A stretch of DNA of 47,541 bases from Microscillaceae bacterium (GCA_012031215.1 JAAUUB010000009.1:1-47541), one strand, 5' to 3'. Shown: positions 27,176 to 36,674, counted from the stretch's first letter. The notes: generated by a model from the letters alone, not told the origin. Translations and numbers: made by a program.

Positions 27176-27548
27176 ATATTGAGCACTTAGTCCAGTATTA
27201 CAAATATAAGAAAAACTACCAAATTATACAGGGCTGGCAAAAATCAATTGATAAATTCTAAACAAGAATCGGGCAAGTTTTGACAATCTCCTGATTTTGG
27301 ATGCTTTTTGGCAAAACCCTGAAAATTGCCAAAGAACAAAATTAATTAATAAATAGAAATTTGTGTACCCTGTTTGGTAAAAACCGCTCTTATGTTTCCT
27401 GTTGTGTGCTGGGAGGATGATTCAGGGCTTGGCCAAATTTTTGCGAAGGGGCCAGGCAAGCCACTTTTTTATACTATTTTCGCGGCCATGGTTTAAAGCA
27501 CTGTTTTTCCATCAATCATTTAACAGGCTGACCCAGGCTTATTTGCTT
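27176..27548. other. Divergent intergenic region before asnB
   Basis: This 373-base AT-rich region separates the TerB-like gene from asnB. An open frame runs upstream of the asnB start but the residues before MCGINGFF are not conserved and glutaminase processing requires the Met-Cys start, so it is taken as non-coding. One -7 box on the minus strand is listed at 27201-27208. I found no full plus-strand promoter for asnB; the nearest candidate (TATGTTTC near 27393) misses the last base. Confidence 0.55.
27201..27208 (-). promoter_or_regulatory. Possible -7 box for the TerB-like gene
   Basis: On the minus strand this reads TATATTTG, the same box as at rpoN, 26 bases before the 27175 start. No TTG lies at the proper distance upstream. 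Confidence 0.3.
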
Positions 27549-29417
27549 ATGTGTGGTATCAACGGTTTTTTTTCAGGACAGGGATTTTTTCAGGAATCAC
27601 AGCTAGGGCCTATGACAGAAAGCCTGCGTCATCGTGGGCCAGATGCTGGCGGGCATTTTTTTGATGGGGTTTGTGGCTTGGGCCATCGGCGGCTTAGCAT
27701 TCTGGATTTGTCTGAACGCGCCAATCAACCGATGTATGCCCAAAATGGGCGATATGTGATGGTGTATAATGGAGAAGTCTATAATTATGAAGAATTGGCC
27801 CGGCAGCTCACCATCACCCGACGCACGCGCTCTGATTCAGAAGTCATTCTCGAGCTTTTTGCCAAGGAGCACTATCGCTTTGTGTACCGCCTCAATGGGA
27901 TGTTTGCCCTGGCCATTTATGACCGCCAAGAGCAGCTATTATTTCTTTTTAGAGACCGCATCGGGATTAAACCGCTTTTTTATTACTGGGATGAACATCA
28001 CTTTGCTTTTGCCTCTGAATTAAAAGCCCTCCTGACCTTGCCTCAACTGACAAAGAAACTAAACCGAAAAGTTGTGGCCGATTTTTTACAAAGAGGCTAT
28101 ATACCCGCACCCGCCACTATTTATGAGAATATTTATAAAATGCCCGCCGGAAGCTGGCTAAGGGTGGGTAAAGAAGGGCTTCACCAGGAAAAATATTGGG
28201 ACTTGGGCGAAAAAATCTATGCTTCTGATACGCAGCACCGGCTCAATAATCTCAACCACGAACCCGAAGCCAAGAAACAATTGCACAAACTTCTACAAAA
28301 TGCGGTAGAATACCGCCTCATCAGCGATGTGCCGGTCGGTGTACTTTTAAGCGGGGGCATTGACTCAAGCCTCGTGGCGGCATTAGCCACCTCAGTGGCC
28401 ACCCAAAAGACCAAGACTTTTTCTGTCCGATTTGCCGAGGCGGCCTTCAACGAAGCCGACTATGCCCAAAAAGTAGCCGAGAAACTGGCGACCCATCACG
28501 AAGAATTTACCGTTACGGCCCAGGAGGCGCAAGCACTTATTCCGCAATTGGCGCATTTTTATGATGAACCTTTTGCCGATTCTTCCGCCATTCCCACTTA
28601 TTTGGTTTCCAAGCTGGCCCGGCAAAAAGTAAGCGTTGCCTTAGGGGGCGATGGCGGCGATGAGTTGTTCTTTGGCTATGGAATGTACCAATGGGCACAA
28701 AGGCTTCACCAGGGCTTTTGGAAAAATATGCGCCATCCGCTGGCCCAGACCTTGGGGATGCTCAAAAGCCCCCGCTATCAAAAAGCCCGTCGGCTTTTGG
28801 CCTACCCTTCGCCCCACGACCTACCGGCTCACATTTTTTCGCAAGAACAACAGTTTTTCTCCCGCCCTGAGCTCAACAATCTTTTGGCGAGACCGGAATC
28901 TGGCCCTCCCTACCAAAATCCGGTTTTGAAGCGTGTGCTCAACCCCATGGAGCAACAGGCTTTTTTTGATTTACAATATTATTTGCCCGATGACCTGCTC
29001 ACCAAAGTGGACCGGGCCTCCATGCAGCACGCCCTAGAACTGAGAGTGCCCCTGCTAGACCATCGGGTGATTGAATTTGCCCTCAATCTGCATCCAAATC
29101 TCAAATACCATAAAGGGGTAAGCAAATACTTGCTCAAACAAATTTTGTTTGACTATCTGCCCAAAAGCCTCTTTGAGCGGCCCAAGCAGGGTTTTGCCAT
29201 TCCCCTGGCACAGTGGCTGCAAAAAGACTTGGCTTATCTTCTGGATGATTACCTAAGCCCAAATACTTTGAAACACTATGGCCTCGTGAAGCCCGAATCG
29301 GTGGCCGATTTGCTCAAAAAATTTCGCAAAGGACAGGTTTTTTACTACCACCGGCTGTGGCTTTTGGTGGTTTTGCATCAGTTTTTGAGAGAAGCCTTTC
29401 CTCAGGGAATAGATTAA
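27549..29417 (+). CDS. asnB: Asparagine synthetase (glutamine-hydrolysing)
   Basis: Makes asparagine from aspartate, ATP and glutamine-derived ammonia. The start at 27549 puts Cys as residue 2 (MCGINGFFSGQG), needed as the N-terminal amidotransferase nucleophile. Class II glutaminase features are MTESLRHRGPDAGG, LGHRRLSILDLSERANQPM and VYNGEVYNYEELA. The synthetase domain has the PP-loop LLSGGIDSSLVAAL, VALGGDGGDELFFGY and DLLTKVDRASMQHALELRVPLLD. At 622 residues it is the long AsnB form, which in Bacteroidota also occurs in surface-polysaccharide loci, so it might amidate a sugar or glycan. The 3' end overlaps convergent rsmI by 4 bp. Confidence 0.93.
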   Translation: MCGINGFFSGQGFFQESQLGPMTESLRHRGPDAGGHFFDGVCGLGHRRLSILDLSERANQPMYAQNGRYVMVYNGEVYNYEELARQLTITRRTRSDSEVILELFAKEHYRFVYRLNGMFALAIYDRQEQLLFLFRDRIGIKPLFYYWDEHHFAFASELKALLTLPQLTKKLNRKVVADFLQRGYIPAPATIYENIYKMPAGSWLRVGKEGLHQEKYWDLGEKIYASDTQHRLNNLNHEPEAKKQLHKLLQNAVEYRLISDVPVGVLLSGGIDSSLVAALATSVATQKTKTFSVRFAEAAFNEADYAQKVAEKLATHHEEFTVTAQEAQALIPQLAHFYDEPFADSSAIPTYLVSKLARQKVSVALGGDGGDELFFGYGMYQWAQRLHQGFWKNMRHPLAQTLGMLKSPRYQKARRLLAYPSPHDLPAHIFSQEQQFFSRPELNNLLARPESGPPYQNPVLKRVLNPMEQQAFFDLQYYLPDDLLTKVDRASMQHALELRVPLLDHRVIEFALNLHPNLKYHKGVSKYLLKQILFDYLPKSLFERPKQGFAIPLAQWLQKDLAYLLDDYLSPNTLKHYGLVKPESVADLLKKFRKGQVFYYHRLWLLVVLHQFLREAFPQGID

Positions 29418-30118
29418 TTCTCGGAATACCCCTGCACGACTACCACAAACTCGCCCCGCACCCGATTGGGCATTTTAAAATAAGCGATAAGGTCTGCTAG
29501 ATGGCCGCGCTGGGTTTCTTCAAATTTTTTGGTGAGCTCCCTCGATACCGAAGCCATTCGCTGTGGGCCACAGTGGGTCTGGAGTTCTTCCAATAGCCGA
29601 AGCAATCGATGGGGCGATTCATACAAAACCAAAGTACGGCTTTCGGTGGCCAAGGCCTTGAGGCGGGTCAGTCGGCCTTTCTTGTGGGGCAAAAAGCCCT
29701 CAAAAACAAAGCGGTCGGTAGGAAAGCCCGAATTGACCAGCGCGGGAATAAGTGCCGTAGGGCCGGGCAGGCATTCTATGGCTATTTCGTTTCTGAGAGC
29801 CTCACGCACCAATAAGAAGCCAGGGTCGGAGATGCCGGGCGTGCCCGCATCCGAAACCAAGGCCAGTTTTTCTCCCTTTTTCAATCTTTCTAGGAGGCCA
29901 GCCAGGGTTTTATGTTCGTTGTAAGTATGAAAAGACAAAAGTGGTTTGCTAATTTCGTAATGGCGCAGCAAAATCTGGGTTTGGCGGGTATCTTCGGCCA
30001 GTATGTAATCTGCCTCGCGCAGCATCCGTAAAGCCCTCAGGGTAATGTCTTCCAGATTCCCGATAGGCGTAGGAACCAGATAAAGCGAAGGAGCGGGAGA
30101 AAGGTCGGTTTCAGCCAC
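29414..30118 (-). CDS. rsmI: 16S rRNA (cytidine-1402-2'-O)-methyltransferase
   Basis: SAM-dependent tetrapyrrole-methylase-fold enzyme that modifies C1402 of 16S rRNA in the decoding centre. Landmarks: LYLVPTPIGNLEDITLRALRML, ADYILAEDTRQTQILLRHY, LLSFHTYNEHK, ALVSDAGTPGISDPGFLLV and LPGPTALIPALVNSGFPTDRFVFEGFLP, then SVSRELTKKFEE. Its 234 residues are normal. It is the last gene of a minus-strand run, 12 bp after the ECF sigma gene, so it may be expressed from the same transcript as that sigma factor, GT2 and the toroid protein. Confidence 0.95.
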   Translation of the reverse strand: MAETDLSPAPSLYLVPTPIGNLEDITLRALRMLREADYILAEDTRQTQILLRHYEISKPLLSFHTYNEHKTLAGLLERLKKGEKLALVSDAGTPGISDPGFLLVREALRNEIAIECLPGPTALIPALVNSGFPTDRFVFEGFLPHKKGRLTRLKALATESRTLVLYESPHRLLRLLEELQTHCGPQRMASVSRELTKKFEETQRGHLADLIAYFKMPNRVRGEFVVVVQGYSEN

Positions 30119-30130
30119 ATTCGCGGAGTT

Positions 30131-30747
30131 TTAGATAATTTCACGTTTGTCCTTAATCATATCAAAGAGCAATTCTTTGGCCCGATGCAGTTGGGCTTTG
30201 ACCGTGCCCAGGGGAATGTCAATTTTTTGGGCGATTTCGTCGTAAGAATATTCTTTAAAATAGCGCAATTCCACCAGGCGGCGGTATTTGTGTGGCAATT
30301 TGGTAACAATTCTCTGCATCAGCTCCACTTTCTGGCTCTTAATGGCTTTTTCCTGCGGGTCAAGGTTTAGGTCTTTGATTTCCATGCCTACCTCTTCGCC
30401 GTTGTCATCTTTGAAAATGCCACTGATGCTCATGGTCTCGAGCTTTTTTTGCGGATAAAATCAATACAATTGTTGGTGGCAATGCGAAAAAGCCAGGTAC
30501 TGAAAGTATATTCTTTTTTAAACTTTCCTAGCCCTTTGAAGGCTTTGGCAAAGGCTTCAATGGTCAGGTCTTCGGCATCGTCGGTATTTTTGACCATTTT
30601 GAGCATTGTATGATAAAGCGGTTTTCGATAACGCTCCATCAATTCAGCGTAGGCCTGTTGGTCGCCCTCGAGACGGGCTTGGTCAATCAAGCGAAAATCT
30701 TGGAGGGCTTTGTCCGAAAACTTTTTCTTACTGTCTATCTCTTCCAT
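30131..30747 (-). CDS. ECF RNA polymerase sigma factor (one frameshift)
   Basis: A ~205-residue group 4 sigma factor. Region 2 is seen in EGDQQAYAELMERYRKPLYHTMLKM, DAEDLTIEAFAKAFKGLGKF and FSTWLFRIATNNCIDFIRKK; region 4 in QRIVTKLPHKYRRLVELRYFKEYSYDEIAQKIDIPLGTVKAQLHRAKELL. The frame breaks at the T7 run 30444-30450 (one short); restoring it joins DFIRKK to KLETMSISGIFKDDNGE. The linker between regions 2 and 4 (~35 residues) is longer than in many ECFs. No anti-sigma factor is adjacent: the flanking genes encode a GT2 protein upstream and rsmI downstream, so the control signal is not evident. Confidence 0.92.
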
Positions 30748-30772
30748 AGTATCTGCTTTTGGCTATGGGCAA

Positions 30773-31863
30773 TTATTCCCGTGATAAAAATATAAAATAT
30801 ATACAAAAAATCAAAAGGAATACACAACCAAACAGGAAGAAATAACGTATGTTTTTCCTTATTGCCCACCAGGTAAACCCAATGATCAATTCCCGGCTGA
30901 GCCCCCCAAAAAACATTCCCTTGAAAAACACCTCTTTTTGCCAAGCCAAAGCCCCCACTAAGGCTCCTAGCCAGAAAATCAGGTGCGAGGCGTGCAAAGT
31001 TCCTAAAATCCACTTGGTGAAGGGCTTGTAATATTTGCTAACGGATAAATGTCTTTTCTTTTGGGTAAACCATTCTTCCAACGTAATTTGGGATAGGAAA
31101 TTACGTAAGCCTGAGGGTTTAGGCAGATTTGCGTGTTTTTTTTATGCGCAACATTACTTATCCAGAGGTCATCATCTCCGCCTGTGATGTGTTGATATTT
31201 TCGGGTAATCTCCTGATTTTCAAGGTATAAAGCCCGTCGATAAGCCAAATTTCGCCCTAGCCCCATATAAGGCCAGCCTGCCCGGGCCAATCCCAGGTAT
31301 TGCAGGGCGGTATAAAAGGTTTCAAACTGTATGAAAGCATTCAGCAAGCCCGGCCGTTTTTCATAGGGTGATAAGCCAAGGACTACCTCCGTATTTTCCT
31401 CAAAGCATTGGGCCAAGAGCGTGAGCCATTCTTCACTGGCTGGGTAGCCATCGGCATCGGTCAATACGATGACTTCTTTCTGGGCCTGGGCCAGCCCCTG
31501 CCCGAGGGCATATTTCTTGGGGTCAAAAGCAGGGGGCGTTTTTTCAATCCGCTTGACTTGCAAGGCGGGCCAGTTTTGTTGCCATTGGGATAATATCCCC
31601 GGAGTACTGTCTTCGGAACGGTCATCTACCAGAATGACCTCAAAATCAGGATGATTTTGCGCCCTCAGCTTCCCGAGCAAATTGGGTAAATGAAGGGCTT
31701 CGTTGCGGGCGCAAATCACGACCGAAACCGAGGGCAAGGGCGAGAGATGTGATAGCAGGCGGGGGCGATAAAAAATAAGCGGCGCAAATATCCCCAAGTG
31801 AAAAAACAGTTGCAGCCCGAAGGCCAAAAACCAAATCCCGCCTAATAGACCAATTTCATTCAT
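30773..31863 (-). CDS. Family 2 glycosyltransferase, membrane-associated (one frameshift)
   Basis: A ~363-residue GT-A glycosyltransferase. An N-terminal hydrophobic helix (LLGGIWFLAFGLQLFFHLGIF) is followed by SVSVVICARNEALHLPNLL, EVILVDDRSEDST, the DxD equivalent VLTDADGYP and TGGDDDLWISNVA, with the catalytic QxxRW-like segment near the C-terminal part. Two more helices (HASHLIFWLGALVGAL and the final FFLFGCVFLLIFCIYFIF) close the protein. The frame is broken at 31076-31077 (one base short); restoring gives YPKLRWKEWFTQKKRHLSVS. The 5' end overlaps the toroid gene by 8 bp, so the two are translationally coupled, and the ECF sigma gene begins 25 bp downstream. It probably makes a glycolipid or adds sugar to a polyprenyl carrier. 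Confidence 0.9.
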
Positions 31864-32953
31864 GCTGGGCCGCGTTTAGGGCAATGATGGCCAGGGCCGT
31901 GCCCACAAGTGGGTCGTTTTCTTTGTTACGGCTGCCTTCTGGATTGGCAAAGCTTCCATTGGCTTGTTGATAAGGTTGAAGGGCTTGCCACATTCTTTCC
32001 CGCCATTGCTTGGCCGGATGTTTCATTTTTTGGTATGCTTCGGCGCGTACGGCAATGTGGTACAAAACCAGGGTCCGATGCCATTGGGCGGGGTCCTGAG
32101 GCGAAATGCCTCCGGGAAAATGCCATTGCTCATACCGACGCAGCCAGGCCCAGGCTTTTTGTACCGAAGGGGAGGAAACAGACAGACCCGCCGCCAGGCT
32201 CGCCAATAGCCCGTCGGCGGTGGCGGTGGCGTAGCCCAAAATATGACCATTTGTGTTTTGCCCGGCCTTATTGGCTCCCAGCACTACGGGCGAATAATAA
32301 AAACTGCCTTGCTGGCCTGGCTCTTTCTGTTGGCTTTGGCAAGCCGCTAAAAATTGACGGGCTTTTTGAAGCCATGCTTCTTGCATATTTGCCTGAGTAG
32401 CTTGCAAGGCTTCTAATATGCGCCGGGTGTGCGACAAATCCACGTGCCCCAGTTCTCCGGGTGGCAGTTTGGTTTCGCCAAATCCCCAACCACCATAACC
32501 CGGACGGCGGGCATTTATCTGCCGGTGCTCTATGAATTGTTGTGCGCGCAAATAATTGCTAAGCCTGGCAATATGCGCCGCATATTTTTGCGCATTTACT
32601 TTTTTTAATGTAAGTAAAGTATAGGCGGCGGTGTAATTTGGATACTCCAGCACCAGGGCTTGGGATGCTTCCAGGTTGGGCGTTTGAGACAGGATAAATT
32701 GCAAGGCTTTCTCCATTTGTTGGGGATTGGGTGCATAAACCGCAGGCGAAACTTGCAAAAGTGTATATAAGATAAAAGGACTGAGGGCTACCCCCTGTTT
32801 GAGGAGACCGTGCGTTTGGCTATGCCAAGCACCATCCTGGGCCTGTGCTTGCCAGAGAAATGCGCAAGCCTGACGCAAAGCTTTTTTTCGGGATTGGGTG
32901 TATGACAGGCCCAGAGGCTCAGCCACAAAAAAAAAGTAACCGCTTTTTCGCAT
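31856..32953 (-). CDS. Terpene-cyclase/prenyltransferase toroid-fold protein
   Basis: A ~365-residue protein of the (alpha/alpha)6 toroid class. Repeat-like signatures match squalene-cyclase QW motifs: QDGAWHSQTHGLLKQGVALSPF, RRPGYGGWGFGET, GHVDLSHTRRILEALQAT, YEQWHFPGGISPQDP and NGSFANPEGSRNKENDPLVGTALAIIAL. The DxDD acid motif of squalene-hopene cyclase is not seen, and the length is about half of such enzymes, so cyclase activity is uncertain. No signal peptide is visible. Its end overlaps the GT2 start by 8 bp. A promoter with -7 box TAATTTTG lies only 8 bases before the start. It could equally be a binding or scaffold protein. Confidence 0.75.
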   Translation of the reverse strand: MRKSGYFFFVAEPLGLSYTQSRKKALRQACAFLWQAQAQDGAWHSQTHGLLKQGVALSPFILYTLLQVSPAVYAPNPQQMEKALQFILSQTPNLEASQALVLEYPNYTAAYTLLTLKKVNAQKYAAHIARLSNYLRAQQFIEHRQINARRPGYGGWGFGETKLPPGELGHVDLSHTRRILEALQATQANMQEAWLQKARQFLAACQSQQKEPGQQGSFYYSPVVLGANKAGQNTNGHILGYATATADGLLASLAAGLSVSSPSVQKAWAWLRRYEQWHFPGGISPQDPAQWHRTLVLYHIAVRAEAYQKMKHPAKQWRERMWQALQPYQQANGSFANPEGSRNKENDPLVGTALAIIALNAAQHE

Positions 32954-32960
32954 TCGACTT

Positions 32961-32989
32961 CAAAATTAAAAAAAACAGCTTCCTTACAA
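32961..32989 (-). promoter_or_regulatory. Promoter for the toroid/GT2/ECF/rsmI run
   Basis: On the minus strand TTG (32987-32989), an 18-base spacer and TAATTTTG (32961-32968) match the phylum consensus. The box ends 8 bases before the start codon at 32953, which predicts a leaderless or near-leaderless transcript. Confidence 0.5.
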
Positions 32990-33147
32990 GAAAGAAGAAT
33001 GCAAAATCATTAACCTTTTGTAAAGCCGAATCGTAATCGGGCAAAGGCAAGAGCTACAAAGCCCTGATAATAAGCGGCTTACACATTAAAACTGGCAGAT
33101 AAATATTAAGGCCTTATTAAATTTTGAATGCAACACCGCCATTGCAC

Positions 33148-33177
33148 TTGAACAGGGGAATTTATTGAATATGTTTG
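33148..33177 (+). promoter_or_regulatory. Promoter for the Na/Pi symporter gene
   Basis: TTG at 33148-33150, a 19-base spacer and TATGTTTG at 33170-33177 match the Bacteroidota consensus fully. The expected leader is about 45 bases to the start at 33227. Confidence 0.65.
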
Positions 33178-33226
33178 CATCTTACAGAAAGCAAAAGCCG
33201 TTTAGAATAGTCCAAGAGAGGAGATA

Positions 33227-34432
33227 ATGGAAGGTAATCGTTGGGACTTTTTCAAGATTTTTGTGAGGCTCATCCTCTTTATTTTTGCATTTTTGGTATT
33301 GGTGCAATGGATGACCCTCGCTTGCAGACAACTAAATCGGGACTGGACAAATCATCTCTTGGTGGCCACTTCCAACCCATTTTTGGCCTTATTCATTGGC
33401 TTACTTATTACAGCCCTGGTACAAAGTAGTTCTGTGGTTATCTCTATGCTGGTAGCGATGGTGGCTTCGGATACCCTTGCTTTTGAGAGTGCAGTTTTTA
33501 TGGTCATGGGGGCCAATATCGGCACTACCGTAACGAGTACCTTTGTATCACTGGGTTATGTTACCCGTCGTAAGGAATTTCGCAAAGCCATTGCTGCGGC
33601 CACAGCCCACGATTTTTTCAACATATTTACCGCTGTCTTGCTCCTACCGCTTGAATATTTTTTTGGCATCCTTTCTCACTCGGCTACTCGTTTGGCCGAT
33701 TTGGCGACTTTGCCCTGGGAAGCTAATTTTTTTACGGAAATCAATCTAAGCCTTTGGGTGTTTCTGCCTATCGCGGAATATTTACAAGGGTTCTTTGTCT
33801 CGGGCCTGCTGGGCTTAGTGGCGGCCTTTTCGCTTTTGTTTCTGATTCTCAAAAACATCGCCTACCAACTACAGGATTTGCTTTTGAAAAAATCGGGTTA
33901 TCGTCTTGAGAGTGGCGTGTTGGCGCATCCATTTAAGTCTCTGGGGCTGGGTGTCTTGATTACAGGCTTGGTGCAATCCAGCTCTCTGATAACGTCGCTG
34001 GTTGTGCCGGTGGTGGCCAGTAATCAGCTCTCGCTCAAAAAGGCATTTCCCTTTATCATGGGGGCTAACATAGGCACTACTTTTACGGCCCTGCTTGCGG
34101 CTTTGCCCGCTTCGGAAGCCGCCCTTAGCCTGGCATTTTCGCACTTGCTTTTCAATGTGTTTGGGGTGCTATTCTTTTTCCCCCTCCCCTGGCTACGCAA
34201 TCTCCCCGTGCGTCTGGCCCGTCGCCTGGGCAGAGCCACCCTCAAAAACCGACTGATAGGTTTTTCTTATATTATGCTTACCTTTTTTGTCGTGCCTTTT
34301 TTTCTAATTTTTCTGACTAAAGGCAAAATAACGGTTCGCCAATATGAATACATTCAACAATTGCCTGTGGAGTATCCTAACAAAGGGGAACAAGGTGAAG
34401 ATACTTTAAAAAAAAAAGGCGAGCACCTCTGA
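33227..34432 (+). CDS. Na/Pi cotransporter family protein (NptA-like)
   Basis: A 401-residue inner-membrane transporter of the Na/Pi (PNaS, SLC34) family. It has the two inverted QSSS repeats that form the transport site: GLLITALVQSSSVVISML with FMVMGANIGTTVTSTF, and GLGVLITGLVQSSSLITSL with FIMGANIGTTFTALLAAL. About eight membrane helices are predicted and the C-terminal ~40 residues are charged and cytoplasmic (EGEQGEDTLKKKGEHL-like). It likely imports phosphate with sodium. No PhoU-like domain is fused, unlike many bacterial members. A small ORF starts 2 bases after the stop. Confidence 0.9.
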   Translation: MEGNRWDFFKIFVRLILFIFAFLVLVQWMTLACRQLNRDWTNHLLVATSNPFLALFIGLLITALVQSSSVVISMLVAMVASDTLAFESAVFMVMGANIGTTVTSTFVSLGYVTRRKEFRKAIAAATAHDFFNIFTAVLLLPLEYFFGILSHSATRLADLATLPWEANFFTEINLSLWVFLPIAEYLQGFFVSGLLGLVAAFSLLFLILKNIAYQLQDLLLKKSGYRLESGVLAHPFKSLGLGVLITGLVQSSSLITSLVVPVVASNQLSLKKAFPFIMGANIGTTFTALLAALPASEAALSLAFSHLLFNVFGVLFFFPLPWLRNLPVRLARRLGRATLKNRLIGFSYIMLTFFVVPFFLIFLTKGKITVRQYEYIQQLPVEYPNKGEQGEDTLKKKGEHL

Positions 34433-34434
34433 TA

Positions 34435-34659
34435 TTGCAATACAGCGTAGAGCAATTTAAAAGTAAGGTGAATTTTGCTGATTCTCAAAAGATTATCGTG
34501 GTCAAACAGGCGGGTGATACCTTATTTCTCAATCAATTGGCTTTATTAACCCGTGTCGGCAAAAACTGCCTTCGTGGTAAAGATGCACAGGGGACTTATT
34601 TGGTTTGTTTAGAAGCCCGGAAGTATCCTTTTGATTTGAGCCCGCGGGCGCGTTTTTGA
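34435..34659 (+). CDS. Small hypothetical protein downstream of the Na/Pi gene
   Basis: A 74-residue ORF with TTG start 2 bases after the transporter stop, which suggests coupled translation. It encodes QYSVEQFKSKVNFADSQKII and a beta-rich remainder (VVKQAGDTLFLNQLALL, TYLVCLEARKYPFDL). It has no signal or membrane segment. I do not recognise it. Because a TTG start is needed and the next ATG-led ORF is short, it may also be a fragment of a longer gene cut by an indel; nothing in the other frames confirms this. Confidence 0.45.
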   Translation: MQYSVEQFKSKVNFADSQKIIVVKQAGDTLFLNQLALLTRVGKNCLRGKDAQGTYLVCLEARKYPFDLSPRARF

Positions 34660-34699
34660 TTCTTGTTACATTTTCAGTAAAAAATATTCCCAAGCCGTT

Positions 34700-34822
34700 A
34701 TGCCTGTTTTTGAATATCGTTATTACTTGCATCCCCAACATCGGGTTTTGCTCAAAAAAGAGGTCTTAGACCAATATCGCCAGCTTTATTACCAGGAAAC
34801 TTTATTGAGCGATTTACCCTGA
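34700..34822 (+). CDS. Very small hypothetical ORF
   Basis: ATG at 34700 to TGA at 34822 encodes 40 residues (MPVFEYRYYLHPQHRVLLKK..., ending ETLLSDLP), rich in Tyr and charged residues. It is too short to rely on, but it continues the same strand after the two preceding genes and lies in an otherwise empty stretch. No family is recognised. Confidence 0.3.
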   Translation: MPVFEYRYYLHPQHRVLLKKEVLDQYRQLYYQETLLSDLP

Positions 34823-34861
34823 GAAAGTTCAGTTGCAAATGGCTATGGCTCAGGCCATTAC

Positions 34862-36614
34862 TTATAAGCGAAAACCCAGTACCAGCATATCGTCAATCTG
34901 GCGATGGCCTTTCATCCACACTTCCATTGTGCTGGCCAAAATGGCTTGCTGTTCTTCCATAGGTTCAGTATGAATTTCCTGAAAGAGGTCGCGCAAGTTT
35001 TGTTTCATAAATTTGCGGCCGCGTGGTCCACCAAACTGGTCTTCATATCCGTCGGTGAAGAGATAAAACATGCTTTTTCCGGTTCCAAAAGGAATCTTTT
35101 TCTTGTGAAAAAGGCGATGGCCTTCATTTCGGCTCCAGAATCCCCCGGCGGAAAGGGCATCGCCTGGTTCTTCAAGACATTGTCCATTTTGAAAGTATAA
35201 AAGTCCGTTTTTTGCGCCGGCAAACTCCACGTGGCCTTGCTGAAAATCAATTGTGCAAAGACTGGCATCCATCCCTTCGCGATTTTGGCTTTCTTCCTGT
35301 TTGAGGGCGGTAAAGATATTGAGATGCAATTGGGTCAGGATTTCGTCAGGGGCGGTTGTTTTTTGCAGGTGTACGATTTGGTTAAAAAACAAGGTTCCTG
35401 CCAGGGTCATAATGGCTCCGGGCACCCCGTGCCCAGTGGCATCAACGGCCGCCAACACAACCCGCTGCCCTTCTACACCCCACCAGTAAAAATCGCCGCT
35501 TACTATTTCACGGGGTTTGTAATAGACAAATATTTCGGGCAACACCGATTGCAAATGGCTGGGTTCGGGTAAGAGTGCTTCCTGGATACGCTGGGCATAG
35601 TAAAGGCTGGTTTGAAGGTCTTTGTTTTTCTTTTTGAGGGCCTGACTTAGTTCCATCACTTTTCGGGCTTCGTCGAGCGGGCTTGGCTTGGCCGTAGTGG
35701 GGGCTTGTTTTGGCCGGGAGATGTCTCGAATGCCTAGTGCCCAAAAGGAGTGCCCATCTGTGGATACTTCTTTTTTATTGATTTCTATAAAAAAGTCTTT
35801 GCCATTTTTATGCTTTCCCAGTGTTTCATACTGCTTTGCTTCCTGTTCCCAGTCGGGTATAAATTGTTGGAGTGGAAGGGCAGTGATAGCGTCGTCTTCG
35901 TAGCCAAACATCTTTCTGAAAGCAAGATTAAAGTCAAGGATTTGCCCTTGCGCCTGGATAAACACCAGGCCTTCTGAGGTGGCCTCCTCCATTTTTGCCA
36001 AATTTCGGCCTTTTGTTGAAAGCTTTTTAGGCTTGCTTGCTGTTTAAAAGCCTGCTGAAGCCCAAAAAGATGTGCTCCCAGGGATTCAGACATTTGCATC
36101 AGAAAAAGGCGGTGGGTTTCGGGCAGTATCTTGGGAAACATACCTCCATTACGCCAATGGTTTGGCCTTGATGCAAGAGCGGGAGTAAGAGGCTAGACCG
36201 AAGTCGGATTTTTTGTAAGGAGGTAACAGAGACAAAATCCTGCTCATTCTCGAGCAGGAGTGGTTCGCGGTTAAGGGCAACCTGGCCAATCAAGCCCTCG
36301 CCAAAAGTAAAGCTGCGGGGAAGATTACTGAGATAGTCAATGGCAAAACCACTCAGGAATTCCAATTTCCGGGCTTCACTATCGGCCAGATACAAGGTAG
36401 CCTGTACTCCCCCCACAAAAGGAATCAGTTGCTGGAGGCTGGCATCGGCCCAGGCTTCGGTGGTTTGTCCATCTTCCCAGCGAAAGAGCATTTGCGTGAT
36501 GGCCAGCGCACGGCTGTAAAAGCGGCTGGTTTCAGAGCCGTTTTGCAGGCGGTTGAGGTCCGCTTTTCTAACAAATATATCGCCTTCTTGAAAGGCCAGG
36601 TCTTGGATGTCCAT
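34862..36614 (-). CDS. GAF-PAS-SpoIIE serine phosphatase (two frameshifts)
   Basis: A ~584-residue cytoplasmic PP2C-type phosphatase with N-terminal GAF (residues ~50-170: GGVQATLYLADSEARKLEF, FGEGLIGQVALNREPLLLENE), PAS (~205-310: SEGLVFIQAQGQILDFNLAF, FGYEDDAITALPLQQFIP) and a SpoIIE domain (~350-584: YYKPREIVSGDFYWW, AAVDATGHGVPGAIMTL, YLFTDGYEDQFGGPRGRKF, DDMLVLGFRL), whose Asp residues bind Mn/Mg. Breaks at 36133-36138 and 35992-35996, one base short each; restoring joins GVMEVCFP to KILPETHRLFLMQ and AEIWQK to MEEATSEGLVF. No membrane segment or HAMP domain. It lies 61 bp after the large GAF-coiled-coil-PAS gene. It probably dephosphorylates an anti-sigma-antagonist (STAS) protein, but none is in the window. 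Confidence 0.9.
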
Positions 36615-36674
36615 GATTAACAGCGTTTTATTTTGTGCCCGGGCTCAGAAGGTGCAAATGCCTGGCCTCGGCGA

